Source: Tranzscheliella williamsii (lineage: Eukaryota > Basidiomycota > Ustilaginomycetes > Ustilaginales > Ustilaginaceae). From it: a stretch of 64,000 nucleotides of DNA. Each line of letters opens with the position of its first letter. The first letter of the stretch is position 1. The notes under the pieces were generated by a model. The model saw only the letters and a program-made list of their open reading frames with translations. It did no database searches and was not told the DNA's origin. The translations under genes were made by a program, and so were the position numbers. This document shows positions 10,438 through 22,302 of this stretch, in pieces. The DNA lies in NCBI GenBank assembly GCA_023212725.1, contig JALBYF010000065.1, forward strand, positions 1-64,000, read 5' to 3'.

Positions 10438-12573
10438 CTACGGAGAGGAGCCCACCTGTTCGGCGTCCAGGGTCAGGCTCTGGAGCCGCTTCGACAGGTC
10501 CTGCGCGTCCAGGTTGAAGCCGCTTCGCGCCGTCGTGGGTGGCTCGTCGAGCCTAGATATCAGAAAGCCGAGCCAGCCTTCTCCGGTAGGCTCGGCGGGT
10601 ACGGGTGCTCTTGCCGCTTTGACTCTCCCGCTCTCGCTGTCGCTGTTATATCGCTTCCGCTCGACTTGTGCTGCCGGTGGCGTTGATCGAACACGAGTGA
10701 ATTCGGTTGCTCTGCCTGCGGCAGGGCCCGTTTCGGCAGCCGGGAGCTTTGCGAGCGCAGTGCCATCCTGCTCAGCAGATGCTGCCGTCGGCGTCTGTCT
10801 TGCTACGCGGCATAAGGCAGAAGCGACCGAGTACTGGGCCCAGAGAGCAAACGCAAGCGGAAGGGCGGCTTGGACGAGGAACACCATGATGTAGGTGATT
10901 TGATCGTGGACGCTACCCACCCTGCTGGCGTGTGGCGCCCACTCGCCATCTGACCCGCGAGACGGAGATAGCACGGGAGAGACTAGCATTCCCGGGGCCA
11001 CCGTATGGGATCGAGTGTAGTCGGGCCGTGGTCGATAGAAGGCGGTTTGGCATAGCTTATGCAGCGCAGCCAGAGCTATCAGGACCTGGCATAGTACATG
11101 TGCTCGGCTAAGGCGAGACGAAAGATCCATCAGCCAACGCTTCTGCACCAGGAGACCAACGATTCCAAGTGAGGCAAAGAACGGTTGTGCGAGCATGAAA
11201 AAAGCGAGCGGCAACGAGGCCGCTTCGGGATGAACAGTCGTCTCAAAAGCACAGAGCCCGACGATAGCAATGCCTACAGCGGTCAGACCCACAGCGACGT
11301 AGGCCGGCCGAGGATTGCGTGACCGACCATCTTGAATCCTGGGAATGCTTGACTTGGATGCTGGATAACGGCTAGTTCTGATCCCCACACACGACGCCGA
11401 CAGGCGCCGGTCGACGCGCGAAGAATCACCCACCTGATCTGGACCGGGTGTTTTGTAGGATCGGTCGGGGTAGGTGGATAAAGACTGAACGTCAGCGAGT
11501 TTCGCACTGGCATCTTTGGAGCAGCTGTATGTCGGCGAATGAGGCGAAATGGTTCCAGGCGAATCGAAAACCGGCATGTACGAGGTTGAGCTGTGAGGAT
11601 TGCTGATGTCCATTCCCTGCAACCCCAAGATATTCTGCTCCTCTGGGAAGCGCAAGTCAGCGCCAGCGGCAGAACGATGCCGGCGTACTGGCGAGGCATG
11701 CTCGATGTCACCCTGTTCGACTGCCTCTTCCGACATCCCGATCGACTCTACGTCGAAAATGGATCTTAGCTCCTGCAGGCCGGCCTTGAGATAAGGCGAA
11801 GTGGTCGATTGCAGGGTGTGATTCAAGGCCGCAACGCTCATGCGGCGAGACACGGTATTGGACCATCTGCGTGCCTTCTTGGACCAGCCCGTTTCTACAT
11901 GGGCTGAAAAGATGTTTGTGTTGTTGGCAAGATCGGTGAAGCCATTCTGGGATGGGTAACAGGTGCCGGTTGCGAGGGCAGCCCTTTCGGACCGGGACGA
12001 CTTGAGCGAGGCAGAACGGGAGAGGGTAGACGATGAGCTGAAGAGGCTGGGTGTGCTGCCAGAAGACGAAAAGGCTTGCTCGTAAGTGAGATCCGAACAA
12101 TCGACAATGCAACCTTGGCGTGGCCCAGTGGTTTGGCGGGCCAGTGAGGCGTCAGAATCTCTGCTGGGGCTCCTCTGGCACGTATTGGCTCGAGGCCGCT
12201 GAAGGCTCTTGCGGGGTAACGGAGAAAGAGGGGGTAAGAGCGAGCCGTAAAGAGCCGGGGAGCCGCGTTGGCTGGCGACAGTGCTACTTTGGTCGGAAAA
12301 GACGCGGCGTTGTCGAGAATGCGCTCGTGTAGTCTGTCCGCGCCTTGAAGGGCTTGTCGTCGGATCGGAGACGTCTCCGCAGAGGACTGATTTGCTCAGT
12401 ACAGAAGCGGCATCACGCGCCGGCAATACTAGCTGCGACAACGAAGGCCGGATCGACTTGAAATCCGCAGGGGCATGGCTGACGGTCTTGCTGCGCCGGA
12501 TGGGAGGTTGAGATAGAAGGGCCAAGCCACCGAGATAGCTTGGCTCGCCTTCCGGCAGGACCTGGACACTCAT
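10438..12573 (-). CDS. Hypothetical membrane protein with four predicted helices
   Basis: The 711-aa protein starts at the first ATG (12573, MSVQVLPEGE). I do not recognise a family. The first two thirds are Ser/Arg-rich and probably disordered. Hydrophobic stretches lie in the last third: AYVAVGLTAVGIAIVGLCAF, PLAFFMLAQPFFASLGIVGL, VLCQVLIALAALHKL and YIMVFLVQAALPLAFAL. The segments between and after them are basic. This suggests an integral membrane protein with a long cytosolic N-terminal tail. It is convergent with the nitrilase. It could be a lineage-restricted protein; no function is proposed. Confidence 0.7.
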   Translation of the reverse strand: MSVQVLPEGEPSYLGGLALLSQPPIRRSKTVSHAPADFKSIRPSLSQLVLPARDAASVLSKSVLCGDVSDPTTSPSRRGQTTRAHSRQRRVFSDQSSTVASQRGSPALYGSLLPPLSPLPRKSLQRPRANTCQRSPSRDSDASLARQTTGPRQGCIVDCSDLTYEQAFSSSGSTPSLFSSSSTLSRSASLKSSRSERAALATGTCYPSQNGFTDLANNTNIFSAHVETGWSKKARRWSNTVSRRMSVAALNHTLQSTTSPYLKAGLQELRSIFDVESIGMSEEAVEQGDIEHASPVRRHRSAAGADLRFPEEQNILGLQGMDISNPHSSTSYMPVFDSPGTISPHSPTYSCSKDASAKLADVQSLSTYPDRSYKTPGPDQVGDSSRVDRRLSASCVGIRTSRYPASKSSIPRIQDGRSRNPRPAYVAVGLTAVGIAIVGLCAFETTVHPEAASLPLAFFMLAQPFFASLGIVGLLVQKRWLMDLSSRLSRAHVLCQVLIALAALHKLCQTAFYRPRPDYTRSHTVAPGMLVSPVLSPSRGSDGEWAPHASRVGSVHDQITYIMVFLVQAALPLAFALWAQYSVASALCRVARQTPTAASAEQDGTALAKLPAAETGPAAGRATEFTRVRSTPPAAQVERKRYNSDSESGRVKAARAPVPAEPTGEGWLGFLISRLDEPPTTARSGFNLDAQDLSKRLQSLTLDAEQVGSSP

Positions 12574-14160
12574 CAATAAGTGACTGCCAGTCAAAGAAAG
12601 CTTGGGAGCATTCTGACTGGGTGACTGGCGGATGGAGCAGAGAGATGGCAGGGAGCAGAATGGTCGCAGCAAGGCGATATGCAAGGCAGTGTGTGAGCGC
12701 CGTTAAGGGTCTTGACCGTCGATGTTCTGGCAGTCGCGAATGTCCATGTGGTATTTCCTGGCAGTTGCAAAGCGGTGCGTTCTTGGCGCTGATTGTACTC
12801 GGCGGAAAATGGCAATGGTGGAGAAGGGAAGGGATGGAAAGAGACGAGGACGGGGACAGGGGTACGGAGACATATTAAAAGGCAGCGTGAGAGGATCGAG
12901 TACCTGAACGGAAAGTTGACCAATACGCGGCCATACGACCTTGTGCCACGCCCACAAGGCAGTACGCGGACGGACTGTTTCGAGTGGCACACCAGTCACC
13001 GCAAGCGGAGCCAAGACTGGTCGACAAAGGGAAGAGCCATTAAGGGAGCGAGCCAACTGAGCCAAGTGGGAGAAGGGCTTATCGTCACAAAGGGGTTCAA
13101 CACTCAATTAGGATGGCATGACTTGCGCTACAAAGGGGCGGGCAGCAAGGCCGAGTCGAGCCGGATGAGGTGAGTTTTGCGTTTTTGTTTTTTGGGTGGA
13201 ATAAGCCCATGAAAGCGTCATGCAACTGCGACCGTGTCAGTAGCGAAGTGTGTCAGACCACACCTGGAATGTCAAGCCTACACTTGCCTTGCCTTTGTCA
13301 CCAGCGCGAGCGGGCAGCCGAGAGTGCACTTCGATCTCCAACGTCCAAGCCCAGGCCATGGGTCTAGAAACGGACCGGTCCGCTCGCGCTTTCGACGGGG
13401 CTTGGCTGGACCCTCTCTCCACTTAGATGAGAGAATTCTCCGAAGCAAGCGACCCCAACAGCACAACCTGTTCGAAAGACACGACGTAATGCTGTCTCAG
13501 AATGCTTTGTGACTTCTCGAAGCGCGGCATGATACCTAACTACGTTGACAGACATGGCTGTAGCTGCATCTCCGTTTCGATTCGTTTTATGCAACCGCAT
13601 GCATCTATAAAGTCGGAACGTACCTGCGCCTTTGTCATCCGGCATAGTGATGACCGCGACCGTCAGCCTTGGATTAGGTGGGGTTGTGATTGCGATTGCA
13701 ATACCGCCTGCGCGTTTTGAAAGGGCAGAACTCATCGGTGGGAGGTTGCAACAGCCGAATCCCACCTTACCCGTTATGATGTTGTCTTGCCAGTAGGGCC
13801 GATTGTCCTAGGACATGCTCTTTCGGCCGGTGCCACGTTCTATGCACTGATGTGGTGGCCACGCTACCGAGAAGGTCCATACATGTCAGGTACACAGCGC
13901 TGGCCATGCATTGGTTCAGGTCCAGGGAGAATGCTTCAACAGCATCACTCCACGCTACCAGTACCGTAGAGGGATTGCCATTCTGCGTGCCTATCCTAAC
14001 CTGAACGATGTAGCTCGTCTGACGCGGTGGGGTTCGTTGCCAAGCCTCCATGCGCATCGGCACTAGCCGGTATCCCATCTGGTACGAGAAAAACGCATCA
14101 GGAGAAGCTAGAGATTTGGACGCGCGCGCTTACCGAGTCCATATTCAGGGTCTGCTGACT

Positions 14161-14168
14161 TGACGTCA
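14161..14168. promoter_or_regulatory. CRE/ATF-type palindrome TGACGTCA
   Basis: This is an exact match to the bZIP (ATF/CREB) consensus, in a gene-poor interval. It is not close to a confirmed start codon. Confidence 0.3.
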
Positions 14169-14386
14169 CACCAACTACACCTCATCTGAAATGCGATACG
14201 CTAACATACCGAAACGGTCGCTGTTCCTCTCTGGAACATACAGATCCTCGTTCGAGTTGCTCATAGACTGGTACAGCAAAATATACACCGACTTCTGTCG
14301 ACAGCATCTCGTTCACCACAACCTGTGCGGGCGCAGAAAGTTGCTAGCCTCAGGTGACACTGGAATTTTGATCTTTATCGTTTCTG

Positions 14387-14433
14387 TTTTTTCTTTCTTT
14401 TCTTTTTTTCTTCTTTTTCTTTCTTTTTTTTCC
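14387..14433 (+). repeat. Pure pyrimidine tract (about 47 nt)
   Basis: An uninterrupted T/C run rich in TTTCTTTC units lies in the middle of the gene-poor interval. It could be low-complexity expansion, or a poly-purine transcript end if read on the minus strand. Confidence 0.7.
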
Positions 14434-14980
14434 AAGTCACATTTCACTCGAACGCATGCCAAGGAAACGTATAGGACTGTCAAGCCTAGAGGTAGGGATG
14501 AACAGAAGTAGGGTTGGAGAAAGAGAAGCGAAAAAGGAAGCGAGCAAAAGAGAACTGCAACACCTAGGATTCCCGCGTGGTCCCCCACCGCAGTACTGAC
14601 TAGGCGACACGTTGCTTAACTTCGCAGATCGGACGGGATGCGGTGCTTTCAACGTTCTATGGCCGCAGATGGGAGCCTGGCTACGCCTTCCCTAATTCAG
14701 CTACCATTGCCGTTTCACAAGAGTCACGGGACTGGCACCGCCTCTGATAACCCGTTTACATTGAGACGCTTTCCAAGATGGGCTTCAGCACGCTAGTGGT
14801 AGTAGGCAGACACGCGAACTCGCGCTTCAGACACGAGCGCGACACTGGCGATCCATTCCTTTGTGAGGCGGGCAACGGCACATGTGTCTTTGTGATCATG
14901 AGAAGCGCAGCGTGACTATGCAAGCGAATACACTGCCATAAAACCGCAGTGGGTGAACAAAGGCGTACAGTGGTCGGCCT

Positions 14981-16204
14981 TTAACGGCCGATGCGAACCA
15001 CCTTTTTGCGCTGCCGACGGCCTAGGTTCAAGGGGTTGGTGGGGTCCTTTTTCTTTGCCGCCACCTCTTCGGAGGTCTCCTCTTCTTCGTCGTCATCGTC
15101 GTCTCCACCAAGGCCCATACTTCCGAGCATGCCTCCTAGCGGGCCAAGCGCGTCAGCGCCCCCCATGCCGGGCGGCATGCCGCCCATCGCCTCGGCCAGA
15201 TTCATGTTCAGCAAGCCAGCTTCCAGCGCCGGTGAATGAGCCGGCAATCTGGCTTCCAGCGTGGGTGGATACCGGATCTTGGAAAGCCGCTGGCGGATCG
15301 GGTTGGGATTGGGATCCCTCTTTGCTACAAGAACCCGTTTCCTTTGCTCTTTGGTAAGCGCAGGCTTGGAGGGTCCGGCGCTGGCCGGCGCTGGAAGCTT
15401 GACCGCACCCTTTTTCTTGGAACCACCGCTTGCGACAGCAGCGGATGAGCTGCTGGATGCAGCTTTCGCATTCGTCGCAAGAGCTTCCTTCTTGAGCGTT
15501 GAAGGCTTAACTCTCTTCTTTCGAGGCTCGAGCGCAGGCGGCTTCCCGCCGCAGCTGGGCTGGATAATCTCAGCGATGGCATCAAAGAGCTGCTTCTTGG
15601 TGGTGTAAGCAGGGTTGAGTGGGGCGCCGTCCTCCTTGAAGAGTTGCACTTTGACACGTCCCGGGTTCTCCCAGTCTTGCGGATGTGTCTTGAACGGCTC
15701 TTGTGCGTAGTGAAGGTTGAGCCTGCCCACAGCCTTGGCAATCCACAGTTGCGTGGGGAAGGGGGACGCCTTCTCGTAGGATACGCGACGGCAGCCTTTG
15801 CCGTAGTGCCGCTTTGCGTCAAAGTAAATTGGGTAGATGCTGACCCACTTCTTGTGTTCAGCGTTGTCCGTGTTCTGGCTTGCACCTCCTGAACCCTCAG
15901 CAAATAGATCAGAGTCGCCAACGGGAGGTCGTGAAGCCCCGAATTCGCCGGAGCCAGGCGCTTGTCCCATCTGTTCCATCATTTTCTGGAAGGCTGCCAT
16001 TTGATCTCCTTGCGGAGCTGCAGCACCCCCGGAAGCGGACTGGGCCGCTTGTGGCGATGAGATGGTGGGAAGATCGAACTAAACGGATGATTTCACGCGG
16101 TACAGACAAGCTAGTCAGTCATACCGTTTCATAGCGGCTGTGGAGCAGATTGCACTTACTTCAAAGTCGTCATCGAAGTCTTCGACCGCTGCCTTTGGCG
16201 GCAT
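14981..16204 (-). CDS. SEC65: Signal recognition particle subunit SRP19/Sec65
   Basis: Two exons: 16160-16204 (MPPKAAVEDFDDDFE) and 14981-16078, with an 81-nt intron (GTAAGT...TTAG) that joins in frame; 380 aa. The SRP19 domain lies at about residues 65-165: WVSIYPIYFDAKRHYGKG, GCRRVSYEKASPFPTQLW, and VKVQLFKEDG. SRP19 binds SRP RNA helices 6 and 8 in the nucleolus and allows SRP54 to join, for ER targeting of secretory proteins. The protein is longer than human SRP19 (144 aa), with an extended C-terminal part. That part has a Met/Gly-rich stretch, an acidic run and a basic end (GRRQRKKVVRIGR), as in yeast Sec65. It is divergent from the CCA-transferase gene. Confidence 0.93.
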
Positions 16205-16613
16205 CGTGGCAGTCTATCCTGGAGGTGGTGCGTGCGGGCGAAGTACTTAAAGACTAGGTCGTGGATGCTGTTGAACGGACTCTCGATGGATGAGCGAATG
16301 CTCTCGAGTCGAGCACGACCATTCACTTCCCACCTTCGACATCAGTCACGTGGGCGGTCAAGTTGCGTGTTGTCCCGTGCGAGTGAATGAATTGGCATCG
16401 CTGCTGTTGCTACGCCTTTTCATTTCGGAGCGGGCTGTAAGTGGAGTATATGAACGAGAAGAACCACGGATCAATGCAACAAAGGCACGATTGCTTGATG
16501 GAAGGAGCAAGTCTGCCTGCCCTGCCTGCCTTGCCTCATCGCTACGAAGTGCTCCCGTATATAGCTACACAGTTGCAGTCCTGCCATGGCCTCATGACGG
16601 TCCGCACCTTGGC

Positions 16614-18878
16614 ATGAACGCGCAGCCTGCTAGGGCCTTGTTTCGACGCTTTTCGCAAACTCACCGCTGTTCAGCCGTTTCCTATCCGACAGTAGGAGCC
16701 GTCGCGCGCTCTCCAACGAGGACGCTGAGGAAGCTCTTGACGATGAGGCAAGCGACGATCCGTCTGACAGACCAGGAGGAGGCTCTGTGCCAGCTCCTCG
16801 ACCAGACATGCACATACATACACACTGCACGCCCACAAGTGCCGGAGATCGATTCGACGCAGTATAGCGGAGACGGCAGTGAGCGATGCGAAGCACGCAT
16901 AGCGGGCGGCTGGGTCCGCGACAAGCTGCTGGCGAGGGACTCGGACGATCTGGACATATCGCTATCGACGCTGACCGGCAATGCATTTGCTATCTATCTG
17001 AAGCATTTCCTCTCTTCCTCGGCCTTTTCAGCCTCACCTTTGGCCGCCTCGCCCTTCTTCCAGGATGAACGAGCCGAGATGGGCCGCATCGGCAAGATTG
17101 CAGCCAACCCTGAACAGAGCAAGAACTTAGAGACCGCTACGGCCCGTGTTCTCTGTCTCTCTCTCGACTTTGTCAATCTGCGCAAAGAAACGTACGATGC
17201 CGGATCCAGAATCCCTACCATGACGTTCGGAACCCCAAAGCAAGACGCTGAACGAAGAGACATCACCATCAACTCGATGCTGTACAATGTCCATACGAGG
17301 CGGGTCGAGGATCACACCGGGCTGGGTCTCGAGGATCTGGCCGCCGGGTTGATCAGGACGCCTCTGCCACCTCTGACCACCTTTCTTGACGATCCTCTCC
17401 GGGTGCTGCGCTGTGTGCGCTTTGCCAGTCGCTTTGCCTACGAACTCCACCCGAGTATCGTCCGATGCCTTACGGGTCGTAGCCCACCAGGCACATCCGA
17501 TGCAGACCTCGACCGCTCCATGGCCGACTTGGCCAGCGGCGATGATCCAAGAATTGCACCTGGCCAAGAGGGCATCGAAGCTGGTAGAGATGAAATACGA
17601 AGTGCACTGCTCAGCAAAGTATCGAGGGAAAGGTTCGGCATCGAGGTCGACAAGATGATCAAGGGGCCGAATCCTCTCTTGGCGTTGTTCCTGATTCATC
17701 GACTGGAGCTGTTCCCCTTGATCTTCCATCCCCCACCCTCTACAGGGGTTCTCTTTGCTGACAGGGAATCCGGCCACAAGGTCTGTGGCGAGACGCCAGC
17801 AGCCGACTCCTACTCGCTCAATGCGGCCCGTCTTCTGGACGCTATACTGAAGCAACAGCCCCTGGAGGATGTTTTTCAGTCCGTGCAGCCCGTCGCCATG
17901 GATACGCTGAGTCTCGACGGAGGCAACCGTACCGATTCTCAGCAAGCAAAGCACGTCACCCGCGCCTTCTCCGCTCTGCCTGGATCTCCCCTGCCGAGAG
18001 CGGTGTTTGAGGCCCTCCCCCGCGATCTGCTCGCCAGCTGGTCTGCAGCGGCACTGTCGTCCGAAGAGCGACGGAGGCTATGGATCACGGTCGCGCTTCT
18101 GCCGCTGAGGGGCCTTAGCTACGAGGAAAAGAAGGGCAGGACGGTGTGGGCGGGCGAGAGCGTTATTGCCAACGGGCTCAAGCTCGGGACCAAGACGCTG
18201 AAGGAACCGGTGGCATCGCTTTACAAGTGCCTCGAACTGCTGCCGCAGGGGCGCGCGGCGGTGCTCGGACATGGTGACACGGACGGGATCGACAAGCTGC
18301 TCGGTCTTCCGGCGGGTCTGAGCACGCGGTCGCGCCTGGGCCTGCTACTGCGGAGCGCGCATGTCAGCAACCCGTTGCTGCACCTGCGGCTGGAGCCGGC
18401 GCTGCTGGCTTCGTTCATTGCCGAGGTGGTCGAGATCTGGCGGGAGTCGGGTGCGTTTGATCACGACGAGAGCACCGTTGGGCCGGTTCAGGACAGCGTG
18501 GTTGCATTGGCGCGCGAGTACGCCCGCTTCTGGACGGTCGTCGCCGAGTCAGGCTTGCTCCGGCGGACCGAGGAGCGGCCCTTGCTCGACGGCAACGCGG
18601 TCACCTCAGCGCTGGGCTGCCATCCGCGGCTCATCTCGCAGATCCAGACGTCCGTGCTCGCGTGGCAGTACGACCAGCCGTCGCTCGCCCCGAATGCCGC
18701 CGAGCAGTGCACCGCTTGGCTCACCGCCGAGTGGCACAGCGGCCGCCTCGTCCCCGTGGACCAGAGACCTCCTCCCCCTCCGCGCAAAGCCGACAAGAGC
18801 AAGAAGAAAAACGACCCCACCCCCACACCCACCACAGCCGCTCCGCAGGACCGTCGGAAGCGGCAGAAGAGCGAGTAA
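16614..18878 (+). CDS. CCA1: CCA tRNA nucleotidyltransferase
   Basis: Adds CCA to tRNA 3' ends. With the ATG at 16614 the protein has 754 aa and begins MNAQPARALFRRFSQ, a plausible mitochondrial presequence. A second in-frame ATG at 16743 (MRQATIRL) gives 711 aa and begins just before the core. Yeast CCA1 uses several ATGs in the same way, for mitochondrial and cytosolic/nuclear forms. Class II motifs are present: RIAGGWVRDKLL, DSDDLDISL (metal-binding DxD), RDITINSMLYN, HTGLGLEDL, and DDPLRVLRCVRFASRF. The C-terminal half is long, with a Lys/Pro-rich tail. Fungal CCA enzymes are often around 550 aa, so the tail is an extension. The final 800 bases are markedly GC-rich. It converges on the Siw14-type gene. 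Confidence 0.93.
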   Translation: MNAQPARALFRRFSQTHRCSAVSYPTVGAVARSPTRTLRKLLTMRQATIRLTDQEEALCQLLDQTCTYIHTARPQVPEIDSTQYSGDGSERCEARIAGGWVRDKLLARDSDDLDISLSTLTGNAFAIYLKHFLSSSAFSASPLAASPFFQDERAEMGRIGKIAANPEQSKNLETATARVLCLSLDFVNLRKETYDAGSRIPTMTFGTPKQDAERRDITINSMLYNVHTRRVEDHTGLGLEDLAAGLIRTPLPPLTTFLDDPLRVLRCVRFASRFAYELHPSIVRCLTGRSPPGTSDADLDRSMADLASGDDPRIAPGQEGIEAGRDEIRSALLSKVSRERFGIEVDKMIKGPNPLLALFLIHRLELFPLIFHPPPSTGVLFADRESGHKVCGETPAADSYSLNAARLLDAILKQQPLEDVFQSVQPVAMDTLSLDGGNRTDSQQAKHVTRAFSALPGSPLPRAVFEALPRDLLASWSAAALSSEERRRLWITVALLPLRGLSYEEKKGRTVWAGESVIANGLKLGTKTLKEPVASLYKCLELLPQGRAAVLGHGDTDGIDKLLGLPAGLSTRSRLGLLLRSAHVSNPLLHLRLEPALLASFIAEVVEIWRESGAFDHDESTVGPVQDSVVALAREYARFWTVVAESGLLRRTEERPLLDGNAVTSALGCHPRLISQIQTSVLAWQYDQPSLAPNAAEQCTAWLTAEWHSGRLVPVDQRPPPPPRKADKSKKKNDPTPTPTTAAPQDRRKRQKSE

Positions 18879-19093
18879 CGCCCAGCGCGCACAATTGGGC
18901 AATACCACCGGCGGAACGCCACCCCCGCACAGAAGTGCGCGTGTGTCGACGGTGCAGATGGCAGCTTCAGGGTATACGTCGCGAGTGCGGGTTAAAATAC
19001 AGATTGAAGGGGCAAAGTATGTATGGCGGCGCCGAGTATGGATGAAGAGGTAGAGTAGGAGTAGAGGGCGGAGCGGTGGTGGCGTTGGCTCGC

Positions 19094-21125
<2,032 letters not shown>

Positions 21126-21511
21126 ATGGCACAGGGATTCAAGCCAGCAAAGGCAAGCAAGGTTGCGTCACCCAAATCCAAGTCGCAGACAAAGACAGGA
21201 CCAAAACGAGGTCGTGAGTACATCATATAGTGCCGCTGAATTACTTGATCCGATACTAACGGTTGGCTGATACGTCTTCTGATCGCCCTTTTTCGAATAC
21301 GACGTGGATGTGCTCAGCACGAGTGATTGCGCCAAGGAAGCCTGCAGCGGTACAGCTTCACAAGACCAAGCAGAAGCAGACTGCGTCTATCACTTCTAGG
21401 ATCGAGCAGGAGATGGTAGGGAGGGCTTCCAGGGGTGGTCCGCTTACCATCATGAAGAAGGCGGCTGATGGGGAGGCCGACAACAAGAAGAAGAACGCCA
21501 ACAAGAAGTAG
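21126..21511 (+). CDS. UPF0390 / DUF2462 small basic protein (C19orf53 family)
   Basis: Two exons, 21126-21213 and 21318-21511, give 93 aa. The intron is 104 nt (GTGAGT...CAG). The product starts [10 protein letters not shown], continues GPKRG and, across the junction, [15 protein letters not shown]. This matches the family pattern seen in the human leydig-cell tumour 10-kDa homologue (MAQG..., GPKKGGRVIAPKK). It is highly basic, with a Lys/Asn-rich end. Family members are nucleolar or ribosome-associated, and their molecular function is not established. An unspliced reading from 21263 would lose the diagnostic first exon. Confidence 0.85.
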
Positions 21512-22302
21512 AAGGACCGATCCAACTCTTCTCTTTGCCACGCATTGGCAGCCTCTCACTTGTGTGTGGTCTCTCGCGCCTCTGTCCATCTCTTTTAACA
21601 GCCGAACTGTAACCCCGGCAGCCTCTTCATACCTTGTACTTTTACTCTTCGCCGACGATGGCATACATAGCATCTTGACAAAATCCTGTCAGACACGCCA
21701 AGCGTAGCATAACTAACGAGAGTTGCAAATCCGACACACACAAATTTCCGTATGTTAGAGTTTCAAGCAGCAAATGGAACTCACGTGATTGTGCACGACG
21801 CGAAGACAGCGCACCTGGAAGGGCAACCAACACAACCTACCAAGTAGCTGGCGCGCGGCTAAGCGTATTAACAGCGAGAGCAACGGCACGTTGGTTGGTC
21901 GTGCCGCATAACGTACTTTCAATTATTCTGCTAGCAGCCAGAATTGGGCGGGAAGGGCTCGATTGAATGAGATGCAGAGGAGATGCGAACAACACTACGT
22001 TCCACACTCAGCGGCATCGCCATCACGAAAATTTGGCAGTGCAGTCATCCGTGTCTTTCAACACCATCATCCGACCCCTACTCCTAAAGACTCTCTTCGG
22101 AAGTACGCATCCAAACGAGATCTTGAGCGCGGAATCACCATCCGTTCAGGCTGGCTTTGCCAAAGCTGCGAAATTTTGGGACAACCCTACACCCGAGCAG
22201 CATACAGCCAGCTTGCAGGTCCAAGACCAACATCCGCTTCAATCTGACTACCAACACTTTTACAGGCTTTAAACTTTCACCAGACTTACGTGCATATCGA
22301 CC
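21512..22302. other. Intergenic, 790 bases
   Basis: No supported gene. It holds the 3' flank of the UPF0390 gene and the promoter of the condensin gene, with moderate AT content. Confidence 0.5.

Larger units (their letters stand above)
12574..14980. other. Gene-poor region of 2.4 kb
   Basis: I see no convincing gene. Base composition is closer to balanced than in the flanking genes. It contains a long pyrimidine tract at 14387-14433 and a TGACGTCA palindrome at 14161-14168. A weak spliced candidate on the minus strand (13767-14142) is discussed under findings. No tRNA with matching A and B boxes was found. Confidence 0.5.

Noticed and set aside
14791..14815. tRNA-like TAGTGGTAG motif
   Set aside because: No B box or acceptor stem pairing could be formed.
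16290..16613. Upstream ATG extending the CCA-transferase by 108 residues
   Set aside because: The extension lies in promoter-like sequence next to the divergent SRP19 gene and has no presequence character. ATGs at 16614 and 16743 fit the known dual-start pattern better.
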